Of a stretch of DNA of 10,496 nt, positions 1-7,143 are shown piece by piece (position 1 is the first letter of the stretch; each line of letters begins with the position of its first letter). The position numbers and the translations under genes are program-made. Source of the stretch: an uncultured Spirochaetaceae bacterium (GTDB taxonomy: Bacteria > Spirochaetota > Spirochaetia > Treponematales > Treponemataceae); contig CADBUT010000159.1 of NCBI GenBank assembly GCA_902797925.1, positions 1 to 10,496 on the forward strand. The letters are read 5' to 3'. The notes under the pieces were generated by a model. It worked only from the letters and a program-made list of their open reading frames with translations. It did no database searches and was not told the DNA's origin.

Positions 1-1682
1 CACAGGGCAAAACAATCCGGCTTAATTTCCGCATAGAAGATTCCGGCATGGGAATTAAAGACGAAGACTTCTCAAAGCTTTTTGAGCTTTTTGCGCGTGT
101 TGATACAAAGCGCAACCGCAACATTGTCGGCACCGGCTTGGGTCTTTCTATTACAAAGCAGCTCTGCGAAATGATGGAAGGCACTATTTCGGTACAGAGC
201 GAATACGGCAAAGGTTCCGTGTTTACAGCCACAATTGAACAGAACATTGAAAGCGATGAGCCTTTAATCGCTCTTTCCAGCGGAACAAGTAAATCTGTGC
301 TTGTTTACGAGCCGCGCCAAAACTACGCTGACAGCATCTTCGAAATACTGAATGACCTTCACCTTGATTATGTGCACACATCAACTCCACAAGATTTTGA
401 AGCCAAGCTGAATAAAAGCGTTTTCGATTATGTTCTTGTTTCTTCGATTTATTACCGCAAGCTTTTCATTTCTGCAAAACAGAAGAAAAACAAAACTAAA
501 TTTGCAGTTTTTGCCGAAGGTTCAAGCGATTTTCAGTATGACAAGAATCTGCTGATTGTACCGATGCCGCTGAACTGCATTCAGCTTGCACAAGTTCTTT
601 CTCTGGGCTTTGTCACCCAGACAGCAGCTAATCTGGTTTCAGAAAACAACTACAAAGTCAGCGCACCGAATGCAAAAGTTCTTGTCGTTGACGATAACGC
701 TGTAAACATAAAAGTTGCGGCCGGCCTGCTCAAGAGCCATGACATTGCGGCAGACACCGCGCAGTCTGGCTTTGAAGCAATCAACAAGATTAAAGAAACT
801 GTCTATGATCTTGTATTTATGGATCACATGATGCCGGAAATGGACGGCGTTGACGCGACACATGCTGTGCGCGGCCTAAACAACGAAAACGGAAGCATCC
901 CGATAATTGCGCTGACCGCAAATGCCATAAGCGGCGTGCGCGAAATGTTCGTTACTGAAGGCATGAATGATTTTCTTGCAAAACCGATTGAACCTGAAAG
1001 ACTTAACGCAATTCTTCAGAAATGGCTGCCGGAATCAAAGATTTTCAAGAAAAAGCATACAGACGAGCCGGTTATTGAGGATAAGCCGTTTATAGCAGAT
1101 GTAAACTACAAGGTTGGGCTTTCGTTTGCCGGCAACGACTTGAACGCATACCACGATATTCTTACAACTTTTGTAATAGATGCCGCAAACAAGATTCAGC
1201 AGCTTCAATACGCATTTGACCAGCAGGACTGGCACCTTTACGCGGTTTATGCACACGCACTTAAGGGCGCGGCTGCAAACATCGGCGCAGAAGAGCTTTC
1301 GGCATTTGCTCTAAGAATGGAAGATGCCGGCAAGCAGGTAAACACAGCTTATATTCAGACAAATATAACGGCGTTTTTGCTTCAGCTTTCTCAGATGACA
1401 GAAAATATAAAAGAATATCTTGTTTCGGTTGAAAACATGAGCCTTTTTGACAATCTTGAAGCCGGAGACAACGAGCTTTTGAAGCGCAAGGCTACATTCA
1501 TTTTGGACAGGGCGCAAAACACAGATATTATCGCAATCGAAGACACGCTCGACGAGCTTGCTAAATATTTCTGGAAAGAACCATATTCGCTTCACATAAA
1601 AGCAATAAAAGCCGCCACAGACATTTTTGATTACGACGGAATTACATCTGCCGTTTCAAAATTATTGAACGAATTGAAATAA
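1..1682 (+). CDS. Hybrid sensor histidine kinase/response regulator with HPt domain (5' end missing)
   Basis: The frame is open from base 3, so the N-terminal sensor and His-kinase dimerisation domains lie outside the window. Residues are counted here from the Met at base 48. The C-terminal part of a HATPase_c domain comes first: the G1 box IEDSGMG sits at the left edge, the F-box FELFARVD at 12-19 and the G2 box GTGLGLSI at 28-35. Next is a receiver-like domain (about 82-188) that keeps one acidic residue (E88) but has Ser at 132-133 where the phospho-Asp should be, so it looks like a pseudo-receiver. A canonical receiver follows, with D215/D216, phospho-acceptor D259 in FMDHMMPEMDG, T290 and K312. 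An HPt domain (about 345-440) has phospho-His H403 in AHALKGAAAN. A helical tail of about 100 residues of unknown role ends the protein. Family knowledge implies a His-Asp-His phosphorelay to a separate response regulator. The signal sensed cannot be told from this fragment. Confidence 0.95.
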   Translation, partial: QGKTIRLNFRIEDSGMGIKDEDFSKLFELFARVDTKRNRNIVGTGLGLSITKQLCEMMEGTISVQSEYGKGSVFTATIEQNIESDEPLIALSSGTSKSVLVYEPRQNYADSIFEILNDLHLDYVHTSTPQDFEAKLNKSVFDYVLVSSIYYRKLFISAKQKKNKTKFAVFAEGSSDFQYDKNLLIVPMPLNCIQLAQVLSLGFVTQTAANLVSENNYKVSAPNAKVLVVDDNAVNIKVAAGLLKSHDIAADTAQSGFEAINKIKETVYDLVFMDHMMPEMDGVDATHAVRGLNNENGSIPIIALTANAISGVREMFVTEGMNDFLAKPIEPERLNAILQKWLPESKIFKKKHTDEPVIEDKPFIADVNYKVGLSFAGNDLNAYHDILTTFVIDAANKIQQLQYAFDQQDWHLYAVYAHALKGAAANIGAEELSAFALRMEDAGKQVNTAYIQTNITAFLLQLSQMTENIKEYLVSVENMSLFDNLEAGDNELLKRKATFILDRAQNTDIIAIEDTLDELAKYFWKEPYSLHIKAIKAATDIFDYDGITSAVSKLLNELK

Positions 1683-1690
1683 TCTGCCAC

Positions 1691-1730
1691 AAAAAAAGCC
1701 GCCGGAACTTGATGCTCCAGCGGCTTTTTT
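1691..1730. terminator. Bidirectional intrinsic terminator between convergent genes
   Basis: A 9-bp stem (arms 1698-1706 and 1716-1724, one C/A mismatch) encloses a 9-base loop. It is flanked by seven A on the left and six T on the right, so each strand ends in a GC-rich hairpin followed by a U-run. It lies 8 bases after the kinase stop and 18 bases from the stop of the convergent symporter gene. It can therefore terminate both transcripts. Confidence 0.9.
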
Positions 1731-1748
1731 GCTTGTCAGGCTATAAAG

Positions 1749-3302
1749 TTAGTCTTCGAGCGCCTTGTATTTGTCAAAGGCTGCAAGAACAGATTCGTCT
1801 TTTTTGGTGAGCAGACTTACAATGACAGTAACAACAAGACAGCATATAAATGCCGGCAAAATTTCGTATACGCCGAAAATAGGATTTACAGTTGCAGGGA
1901 TATAATGCCATGCGACATCAACTACACCGCCGCAGATTAAGCCAGCAATTGCTCCTGGAGCTGTTGTACCCTTCCAATAAAGGGCAAGCAGAATAAGAGG
2001 ACCGAATGCTCCGCCAAAACCAGACCAGGCAAACGACACAAGCTTAAATACCGATGAATTCTGATTTAATGAAAGCAGCAGTGCAACTAAAGCAATCAGG
2101 AATACTGTAAAGCGGCTTACTGTAAGAACATCTTTTTCGTTTGCGTCTTTCTTGATAATACCTTTATAAATGTCCTGGCTTACAGCAGAAGAAGCAGCCA
2201 GAAGCTGAGAGTCTGCCGTAGACATAGAAGCAGCAAGAATTGCACAAAGAAAGATTCCTGCAATAAATGCCGGATACATATTCTGCATTGTAATGCTGAA
2301 TACAGTTTCTGCATCTCCGCCCAAGAAACCAGAAAGAACTTCGCCTGTGCCCAAAATTGTTCCATGGTTGAAAAGATAAGCAGTTCCCAAAGTACCGATG
2401 ATGAACGCACCGATATAAGAAACAATCATCCAGACAATGCCGATTCTTCTTGCTTTGGTTATTTCTGCGTTAGAGCGGATTCCCATAAAACGGATAATAA
2501 TATGCGGCATACCGAAATAGCCCAAACCCCATGCAAGAGCAGAAACAATACCCATTCCTTTATAAGAAGAATTTGCCGAAAAGGAAGCCTTCAATGCTTC
2601 ACCGAAGTTTCCTGCAACTGCGGCAGCATTAAAGTTCTTAACCTGTTCAACTGCAGAAGCAGGACCGCCAAGAGCAATAACAGCAATAATGCCGGAAACT
2701 ACAAATGCAACAAAAATCAAAGTTCCCTGAACAAAGTCTGTTGTACAAACAGCAGTATAACCGCCTGTAATTGTATAGCACAAAATTACAAGCAGACCGA
2801 TTGCGAGACCAGCATGATATGGAAGTCCGAAAACTGAATTAAACAATTTTGCACAGGCTACAAATCCAGAAGCTGTGTAAATTGTAAAGAACAGAACAAT
2901 AAAAATTACAGAAATTGCAGGAAGCAGATGCGATTTGTCATTAAAACGGTTTGCAAAAAATTCTGGAATTGTAATCGAGTCACCGTAAGCAATAGAACAT
3001 TTACGGAGCGGTTTTGCAACAAAAAGCCAGCTGAGATAAGTTCCAATTATCAAGCCCATCGCCGTCCAGAAAGTTTCCTGAACACCGCCAAGATAGCACA
3101 AACCTGGAAGTCCCATCAAAAGCCATGCAGAGCTGTCAGAAGCCTCAGCACTCAAAGCTGTTACCCAAGGACCGACCTTACGGCCACCCAAAAAGAAGTC
3201 CGCAGAATTATTATTCTTGCTGGCGCTTCTTAATCCAATGTAAATCATAAAGCCCAAGTACAAAACAAAGGCAATGATTTTTGCCACAAACTGTGCAGAC
3301 AT
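1749..3302 (-). CDS. putP: PutP-type sodium/solute symporter (probably Na+/proline)
   Basis: Inner-membrane SSS/SLC5-family transporter that probably imports L-proline with Na+. The protein is 517 residues from the chosen start, close to E. coli PutP (about 502), with about 13 hydrophobic segments. Diagnostic stretches are SAEASDSSAWLLMGLPG at 51-67 (D56 lies where PutP has its Na+-site Asp55), the SSS signature around ITGGYTAVCTTDFVQG at 178-193, and MSTADSQLLAASSAVSQDIY at 360-379 (S361/T362 match the Na2-site Ser/Thr pair). VSFAWSGFGGAFGP at 422-435 is also strongly PutP-like. I chose the ATG at 3302 because GGAG lies 6 bases upstream and the first TM helix follows at once. The ATG at 3362 would add 20 non-family residues. 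It is a single-gene unit, convergent with the kinase gene and insulated by terminators on both sides. Proline as substrate is inferred from overall resemblance. Confidence 0.93.
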   Translation of the reverse strand: MSAQFVAKIIAFVLYLGFMIYIGLRSASKNNNSADFFLGGRKVGPWVTALSAEASDSSAWLLMGLPGLCYLGGVQETFWTAMGLIIGTYLSWLFVAKPLRKCSIAYGDSITIPEFFANRFNDKSHLLPAISVIFIVLFFTIYTASGFVACAKLFNSVFGLPYHAGLAIGLLVILCYTITGGYTAVCTTDFVQGTLIFVAFVVSGIIAVIALGGPASAVEQVKNFNAAAVAGNFGEALKASFSANSSYKGMGIVSALAWGLGYFGMPHIIIRFMGIRSNAEITKARRIGIVWMIVSYIGAFIIGTLGTAYLFNHGTILGTGEVLSGFLGGDAETVFSITMQNMYPAFIAGIFLCAILAASMSTADSQLLAASSAVSQDIYKGIIKKDANEKDVLTVSRFTVFLIALVALLLSLNQNSSVFKLVSFAWSGFGGAFGPLILLALYWKGTTAPGAIAGLICGGVVDVAWHYIPATVNPIFGVYEILPAFICCLVVTVIVSLLTKKDESVLAAFDKYKALED

Positions 3303-3308
3303 TTTATT

Positions 3309-3312
3309 CTCC
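3309..3312 (-). promoter_or_regulatory. Ribosome binding site that fixes the putP start
   Basis: On the minus strand GGAG stands 6 bases before the ATG at 3302. The alternative upstream ATG at 3362 has no comparable purine-rich element at a suitable distance, so this site supports the shorter protein. Confidence 0.75.
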
Positions 3313-3333
3313 AAATAGAATTTTAATAAGCCG

Positions 3334-3351
3334 GAACAGATGCCACTGTTC
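3334..3351. repeat. Perfect 6-bp inverted repeat in the putP leader
   Basis: The arms GAACAG (3334-3339) and CTGTTC (3346-3351) are perfectly complementary around a 6-base spacer, about 30 bases upstream of the putP ATG. This could be an operator half-site pair or a small hairpin in the 5' leader. A weak -10-like TAGAAT (3393-3398, minus strand) without a good -35 lies upstream; if it is used, the repeat is transcribed. Chance occurrence cannot be excluded. Confidence 0.4.
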
Positions 3352-3402
3352 TGACCTTTCAATTTTAAGGGAAAAATCAGTTCAAGTAAAGGATTCTATC
3401 TG

Positions 3403-3446
3403 TAAAAATAAATAAAAAAGCTGTCTGGGAAAATCCCGGACAGCTT
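3403..3446 (-). terminator. Intrinsic terminator of the cyclase operon
   Basis: On the minus strand a 13-bp stem (arms 3446-3434 and 3430-3418, one G-T wobble position) with a 3-base loop is followed by a U-rich tract (complement of the A-rich 3403-3417). It begins 12 bases after the adenylate cyclase stop. It ends the three-gene operon and separates it from the co-oriented putP gene. Confidence 0.92.
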
Positions 3447-3458
3447 GTGTCTTCAGCT

Positions 3459-5630
3459 TTATTTTGTTGTGGCAACCCAGACACCGGTCGGCCATTTTGT
3501 AAGGTCAGATTCAAGCAGAGCCTTGCATTTGTTGCAGTAAGCCTGTGCCGCAGTGTCTTGGTTGCGGATTTTTTCAAAAGCTTCAAGTGCCTTTTCGAGC
3601 GCACCGTCGTAGAAAAGCTTGCGTGCCGCATCAAAAATAGGCAGCATGTCTTTCATGGCAGTGTACTCTTCTGTGTTTAAAGGCTGGAAAACGCGCACAG
3701 CCTCTTTCTTGCCGACAACAGCAATTCTTGCAAGCTCGCGGAAATGCACCGCAGTTCCGGCAGCTTCAGCAGCATTTTTCATGGCTTCTGTACACATAGT
3801 GTAAGTGCCGAACTGCTTGTTCTGCCCTTCAAGGCGCGCCGCAAGATTTACGGAATCGCCGAGCATGGTGTAGTCAAAGCGGTTGTGCGAACCCATGTTG
3901 CCGACAACAGCATTGCCCGTATTCAAGCCGATGCGCATGTACACGCCCGAATTTACGCGGAGCGAAAGTTCCGGGCGCATTTCATGCAGACGCTGCTGGC
4001 ATTTCATCGCGGCTTCAAGTGCGCGTTTTGCATGGTCTTTCTGTTCAGACGGCGCATTCCAGAATGCGATAATGGCATCGCCTTCGTATTTATCGATTGT
4101 TCCGCCTGATTCAAGAATTACATCTGACATTGCAGAAAGATAGTCATTTAAGAAAGCCGTAAGCTCTTCCGGATTCAGTTTTTCAGAAATGCTTGTAAAA
4201 CCCTGCAAGTCTGAAAAGAAAATGCTTATCTCTTTTCGCTCGCCGCCGAGCTTGAGTCTGTCCGGGTGCGCGATAAGCTCGTCAATTACGACAGGGCTCA
4301 GATACTGCTTGAACGCAGACTTGATGTACTTTTTCTGGCGGCCTTCAAAAGCATAGTCAACAAGCACCGTAATCAGATAGCTGAAAACAAGCGTAGACGC
4401 TGCAGAAAGAGATGCAATCCACAAACCGCCCACAAACAGCGATACGGCAACTGCAAAAATACCGGCAGCAAAAATTACCACAAAAAGGAGCGAAAACGGC
4501 AGCGAAAATCTCTTTATGAAAGGCAGCGCTTCTGTAAGCATAAGCACAAAAGAGCCGAAGAATGCCGCCACAAAAAGCAGCAGCACATTAAGCAAAAACG
4601 GAGCGGGCTTTATAAAATCGTCCTGAAGGTAGTTGTCGAGCGTCGTTATGTGAACGCCGACTCCCGGATATAATGTTGAAATCGGTGTTGCACACACATC
4701 AAACAGCCCCGGAGCATAAAAGCCGAAGAACACATATTTTCCGGCAAAATTTTCAGGCTCAATGAGCGGTTCTTCGCCGTTCTGCAGAGCGTAATAACTT
4801 TGCAGAATCTGCATTGCACTGTACGGAATGTACCTGTCAAGCTCACCTCTGAAGCGGAGAAACGGCTTGTAATCTGAATCAACAGGAATTGACTGCTCTT
4901 TGAACATGACAGACTTGCTTTTCGGGTCATATTCGAGCTTTTCATTGTTGCCTTCACGCACAAGCAAAGACTCAATGCCCAAAGACGGCACGGCCCGCTC
5001 GTTTACAAGATAGAACAGATTACTGCGGCGGATTATTCCGTCTTTGTCAGAAGTGCTTCTTATGTTGCCGAAGCCGCCGGCAGTTTCGCGCAAAGTCTTT
5101 ATAGGAAACAGCGCTGGAATTTGCGGCGAACTCCGCTTCAAATTCTTGCGGTCAAAGCCTTCAAGCTCAAAAACAGGCGTTTTAAGCCCGTCAGGCCAGT
5201 CTTCAGTGTTTCCGTACTGTTCACTTAAAAAGATTGTATGTATTACGCCGGTAAACTGCTCTGATGCTTCAGCAAAACTTTTGTCATCTTCTTCGCCGTA
5301 AACAGACGGTTCCGTAAACATAACATCAAACGCGCAAGAGTTTGCGCCGCCGTCTGCAAGATAACGCACAATGTCGCCGTAGGCTTTTCTCGGCCACGGC
5401 CAGCTCCATCCGAGTTCCTGCTGAGCCCAGTCTATGCTTTCCTGGTCAAGCAGAATGACCATTATGTCGTCAGAAGGTATTGAACGGTCTGCCGTTGCAC
5501 GCATCATCGTATCGTAGACTTTGTTTTCGGGGTAAGAAAGGACGTTTAATGCAAGGAACAGCACCGCAAATATTGTTGTTGCCAGAGCAATAATTACGGT
5601 GCGTGCAAATTTATTGTTTAATAATTTCAT
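3459..5630 (-). CDS. CHASE2-domain class III adenylate cyclase, membrane bound
   Basis: Predicted to make cAMP from ATP in the cytoplasm under control of an extracytoplasmic CHASE2 sensor. Order in the 723 residues: TM helix 11-32; CHASE2 domain about 33-340, with the typical WPWPRKAY at 77-84, FDVMFTEP at 101-108 and YPGVGVHITTLDNYL at 321-335; three TM helices about 343-427; short linker; cyclase catalytic domain about 462-655. Metal-binding aspartates are D474 (FFSDLQGFTS) and D518 (KYEGDAIIAFW). The purine-selecting pair is K514/T588, the Lys/Thr pattern of bacterial adenylate rather than guanylate cyclases. The transition-state pair N595/R599 (NLAARLEG) is intact, so the enzyme should be active. 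A TPR-like helical segment (about 665-710) and a short WPTGVWVATTK tail end it. The start codon overlaps the stop of the M48 gene by 4 bases (ATGA), and the Shine-Dalgarno is weak, so translation is probably coupled. It is last in its operon. The sensed ligand is unknown. Confidence 0.95.
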   Translation of the reverse strand: MKLLNNKFARTVIIALATTIFAVLFLALNVLSYPENKVYDTMMRATADRSIPSDDIMVILLDQESIDWAQQELGWSWPWPRKAYGDIVRYLADGGANSCAFDVMFTEPSVYGEEDDKSFAEASEQFTGVIHTIFLSEQYGNTEDWPDGLKTPVFELEGFDRKNLKRSSPQIPALFPIKTLRETAGGFGNIRSTSDKDGIIRRSNLFYLVNERAVPSLGIESLLVREGNNEKLEYDPKSKSVMFKEQSIPVDSDYKPFLRFRGELDRYIPYSAMQILQSYYALQNGEEPLIEPENFAGKYVFFGFYAPGLFDVCATPISTLYPGVGVHITTLDNYLQDDFIKPAPFLLNVLLLFVAAFFGSFVLMLTEALPFIKRFSLPFSLLFVVIFAAGIFAVAVSLFVGGLWIASLSAASTLVFSYLITVLVDYAFEGRQKKYIKSAFKQYLSPVVIDELIAHPDRLKLGGERKEISIFFSDLQGFTSISEKLNPEELTAFLNDYLSAMSDVILESGGTIDKYEGDAIIAFWNAPSEQKDHAKRALEAAMKCQQRLHEMRPELSLRVNSGVYMRIGLNTGNAVVGNMGSHNRFDYTMLGDSVNLAARLEGQNKQFGTYTMCTEAMKNAAEAAGTAVHFRELARIAVVGKKEAVRVFQPLNTEEYTAMKDMLPIFDAARKLFYDGALEKALEAFEKIRNQDTAAQAYCNKCKALLESDLTKWPTGVWVATTK

Positions 5631-6529
5631 AGGCCTGCAATTGCAGCTTTAAAGCGCGGCATACGCACAGACTGGTTTGAAACATACTGATACTTGCCGA
5701 GCCGCATGTTGACGTTGTTCAACCGGCTTTCCGGCGACGGGTGTGTCGAATACATACCGCCGCTTGAGCTTGAAGCTTTCTGCTGAAGCGTTTTAAGCAT
5801 TGACTCAAGTCCGTGCGGGTCATAACCTGCACCTTCTAGCAGCTTAAGCGCATTGTTGTCAGCGTCAAATTCCTGCTGCTTAGAATAACCGGCAGTAGTC
5901 ATTGTTCTTACGATATCGCCGATGTTCTCGTCAAATGAATCAACCATCTCGTTGAGCGCATCGTTTCCGAGCGCATAAGTGGTGGTCTTTGCAGCAGAAG
6001 AAAGTGCCGCGCGCGTGCGCTTTGACTTGATGGCCTTGACGGCGTGCTGTAACTGAATATGAGCTACTTCATGTGCAATAACTGCAGCAAGAGCGTCTTC
6101 ACTTTCGGTGCATTTTACAAGGCCCTTCGTCACAAGGATGTGTCCGCCAGGCGTTGCGAAGGCGTTCACTTCGTTTGAATCAAGAACCATTACACGGTAG
6201 CCGTTATACAATTCAGGCTTGTTTGAATTAATAACGAGTGTGTAGCAAATCTTATTTAAATAAGCCTGAAGTTTTTCGTTTTTAAGCGGCTTATACTGCG
6301 TCAGCAATTGAGCAGCAACTGCGCGTCCGATGTAATATTCTTCTTCAGGTGTAATCTCTTCCTGTGCCTTTCCCAAAGCTTCAGAAGTTTTTTTTGCACT
6401 GTCTTTTGTTTTTTGGTCAAACTGAACTTTCTCTTTTATGTCAGAAAACGAAAATTTTTTTTCTGCAAAAGCCAAGCCCTGAAACAAAAGAAATGCAACT
6501 ACAAAAATTGCAGTCAGTCTTTTTTTCAT
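5627..6529 (-). CDS. Secreted M48-family zinc metalloprotease (BepA/LoiP-like)
   Basis: A 300-residue periplasmic metallopeptidase of the M48 (HtpX/Ste24-like) superfamily, in the soluble BepA/LoiP/Oma1-type branch. A Sec signal peptide covers about 1-22 with an AFA cleavage site; there is no lipobox Cys. The catalytic motif HEVAH is at 153-157 (zinc ligands H153 and H157, catalytic E154). The third zinc ligand is E220 in QQEFDADNNALKLL. The family motifs AFATPGGHI (123-131) and HPSPESRL (263-270) are present. It has no TM helices after the signal peptide and no TPR domain, so it is shorter than BepA. Relatives act in outer-membrane protein quality control, which is family knowledge and not proof here. 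GGAG lies 7 bases before the ATG, inside the end of the SH3 gene, whose TAA shares one base with this ATG. The stop overlaps the adenylate cyclase start. All key residues are present. Confidence 0.95.
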   Translation of the reverse strand: MKKRLTAIFVVAFLLFQGLAFAEKKFSFSDIKEKVQFDQKTKDSAKKTSEALGKAQEEITPEEEYYIGRAVAAQLLTQYKPLKNEKLQAYLNKICYTLVINSNKPELYNGYRVMVLDSNEVNAFATPGGHILVTKGLVKCTESEDALAAVIAHEVAHIQLQHAVKAIKSKRTRAALSSAAKTTTYALGNDALNEMVDSFDENIGDIVRTMTTAGYSKQQEFDADNNALKLLEGAGYDPHGLESMLKTLQQKASSSSGGMYSTHPSPESRLNNVNMRLGKYQYVSNQSVRMPRFKAAIAGL

Positions 6530-6999
6530 TACTCTGCTCCAGAAAGCTCACCGTCTTCAATAAATGTCTTTAATGAAGCATCTGAAACTTTAAATGCCTC
6601 AAGCTTGTCAACATTTGAATAATCAAGTTTTTTGTTTGATGTTTTATAGCCGTTTTCAACCTGCTCAGAAAAGCCTTTTCCGGCAAGTGCAATCTCATCA
6701 GCAGAAGCAGTTACCTTCTTAGAACCAGTTACAATCTTTTTAGAGGTAACACTGGCAGCAGAAATCCAGCCTGCTACAGAAGGATCACTTGCCTTGTGAA
6801 CGCGGTGGAATTTGTTACTTGCTCTATCAACGATAAGCTCATCTCCATAAGAAGCCTGAGCAACAACCTTGTCAAAATTTCCTGTTCCGGATTTAATGGC
6901 TGTCTTTTTTACTGCAACATACACAGTTTCCCCAACCTGTACAGCAAAAAGAGTTCCGGCGCATAAAAGAATACCTAAAACACATGCAAATTTTTTCAT
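6529..6999 (-). CDS. Secreted SH3-like domain protein, first gene of the cyclase operon
   Basis: A 156-residue exported protein with an N-terminal signal peptide (about 1-19, MKKF then a hydrophobic core ending LFA). A bacterial SH3-like (SH3b) domain follows at about 26-90, recognisable from VYVAVKKTAIKSG, the YGDELIVD strand and the GWISAASV strand. The last 65 residues are charged, match no family I know and lack Cys. SH3b domains commonly bind peptidoglycan or protein partners, so an envelope scaffold or adaptor role is plausible; no enzymatic motif is visible. Cys13 is not in a proper lipobox (preceded by Leu-Leu), so I do not call it a lipoprotein. The start has a very strong Shine-Dalgarno. 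The TAA stop shares a base with the M48 protease ATG, and the tight packing suggests the two products work together. I do not recognise a specific gene name. Confidence 0.88.
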   Translation of the reverse strand: MKKFACVLGILLCAGTLFAVQVGETVYVAVKKTAIKSGTGNFDKVVAQASYGDELIVDRASNKFHRVHKASDPSVAGWISAASVTSKKIVTGSKKVTASADEIALAGKGFSEQVENGYKTSNKKLDYSNVDKLEAFKVSDASLKTFIEDGELSGAE

Positions 7000-7002
7000 A
7001 AA

Positions 7003-7010
7003 CTCCTCCT
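7003..7010 (-). promoter_or_regulatory. Strong Shine-Dalgarno of the SH3/M48/cyclase operon
   Basis: On the minus strand AGGAGGAG ends 3 bases before the ATG at 6999, with the AGGAGG core at a 5-base spacing. It is the strongest ribosome binding site in the window. It sits at the head of the operon, so the first gene is probably translated much better than the downstream ones. Confidence 0.85.
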
Positions 7011-7048
7011 AATTAAATGAAGTTTTTGCAAAACAGCATAATTAATCT

Positions 7049-7072
7049 GTTCAAGAAACTAGGTTTTTGAAC
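7049..7072. repeat. 24-bp near-palindrome upstream of the SH3/M48/cyclase operon (candidate operator)
   Basis: The outer arms GTTCAA (7049-7054) and TTGAAC (7067-7072) match perfectly. The centre is CTAG (7059-7062), and inner AA/TT pairs also match. Only two of the 12 base pairs fail to be symmetric. It lies about 50-73 bases before the first ATG of the operon, where an operator would be expected. It has no U-run on the minus strand, so it does not look like a terminator of the preceding gene. I found no convincing -35/-10 pair next to it. The regulator is unknown. Confidence 0.55.
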
Positions 7073-7143
7073 ATGAATATGTGTATTTAAAACGTCTAAG
7101 CGCTATTTGGGTTACAGTTTTGTAAAAAGTTTTGTTTTTCCGC

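Noticed and set aside
2364..2837. Plus-strand open frame of 157 codons opposite the symporter gene
   Set aside because: The translation is Asn/Ser/Cys-rich with no recognisable domain and lies wholly antisense to a strongly supported membrane protein.
3303..3362. N-terminal 20-residue extension of the symporter starting at the ATG at 3362
   Set aside because: The extension is not PutP-like, and GGAG stands at correct spacing before the ATG at 3302. The first TM helix begins right after that shorter start.
4266..4673. Plus-strand open frame of 135 codons opposite the adenylate cyclase gene
   Set aside because: The Lys/Arg-rich product is the usual antisense shadow of hydrophobic TM codons. 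It has no ribosome binding site or family match.
6940..6999. Lipobox in the SH3 protein around Cys13
   Set aside because: The residues before Cys13 are Leu-Leu, not the small residue required at -1, and the position is too early. A plain Sec signal peptide fits better.
7112..7125. Small hairpin TTACA/TGTAA just after the diguanylate cyclase gene as a terminator
   Set aside because: The stem has five weak pairs and no U-run follows it on the minus strand. I see no convincing terminator for this gene, so readthrough into the downstream operon is possible.
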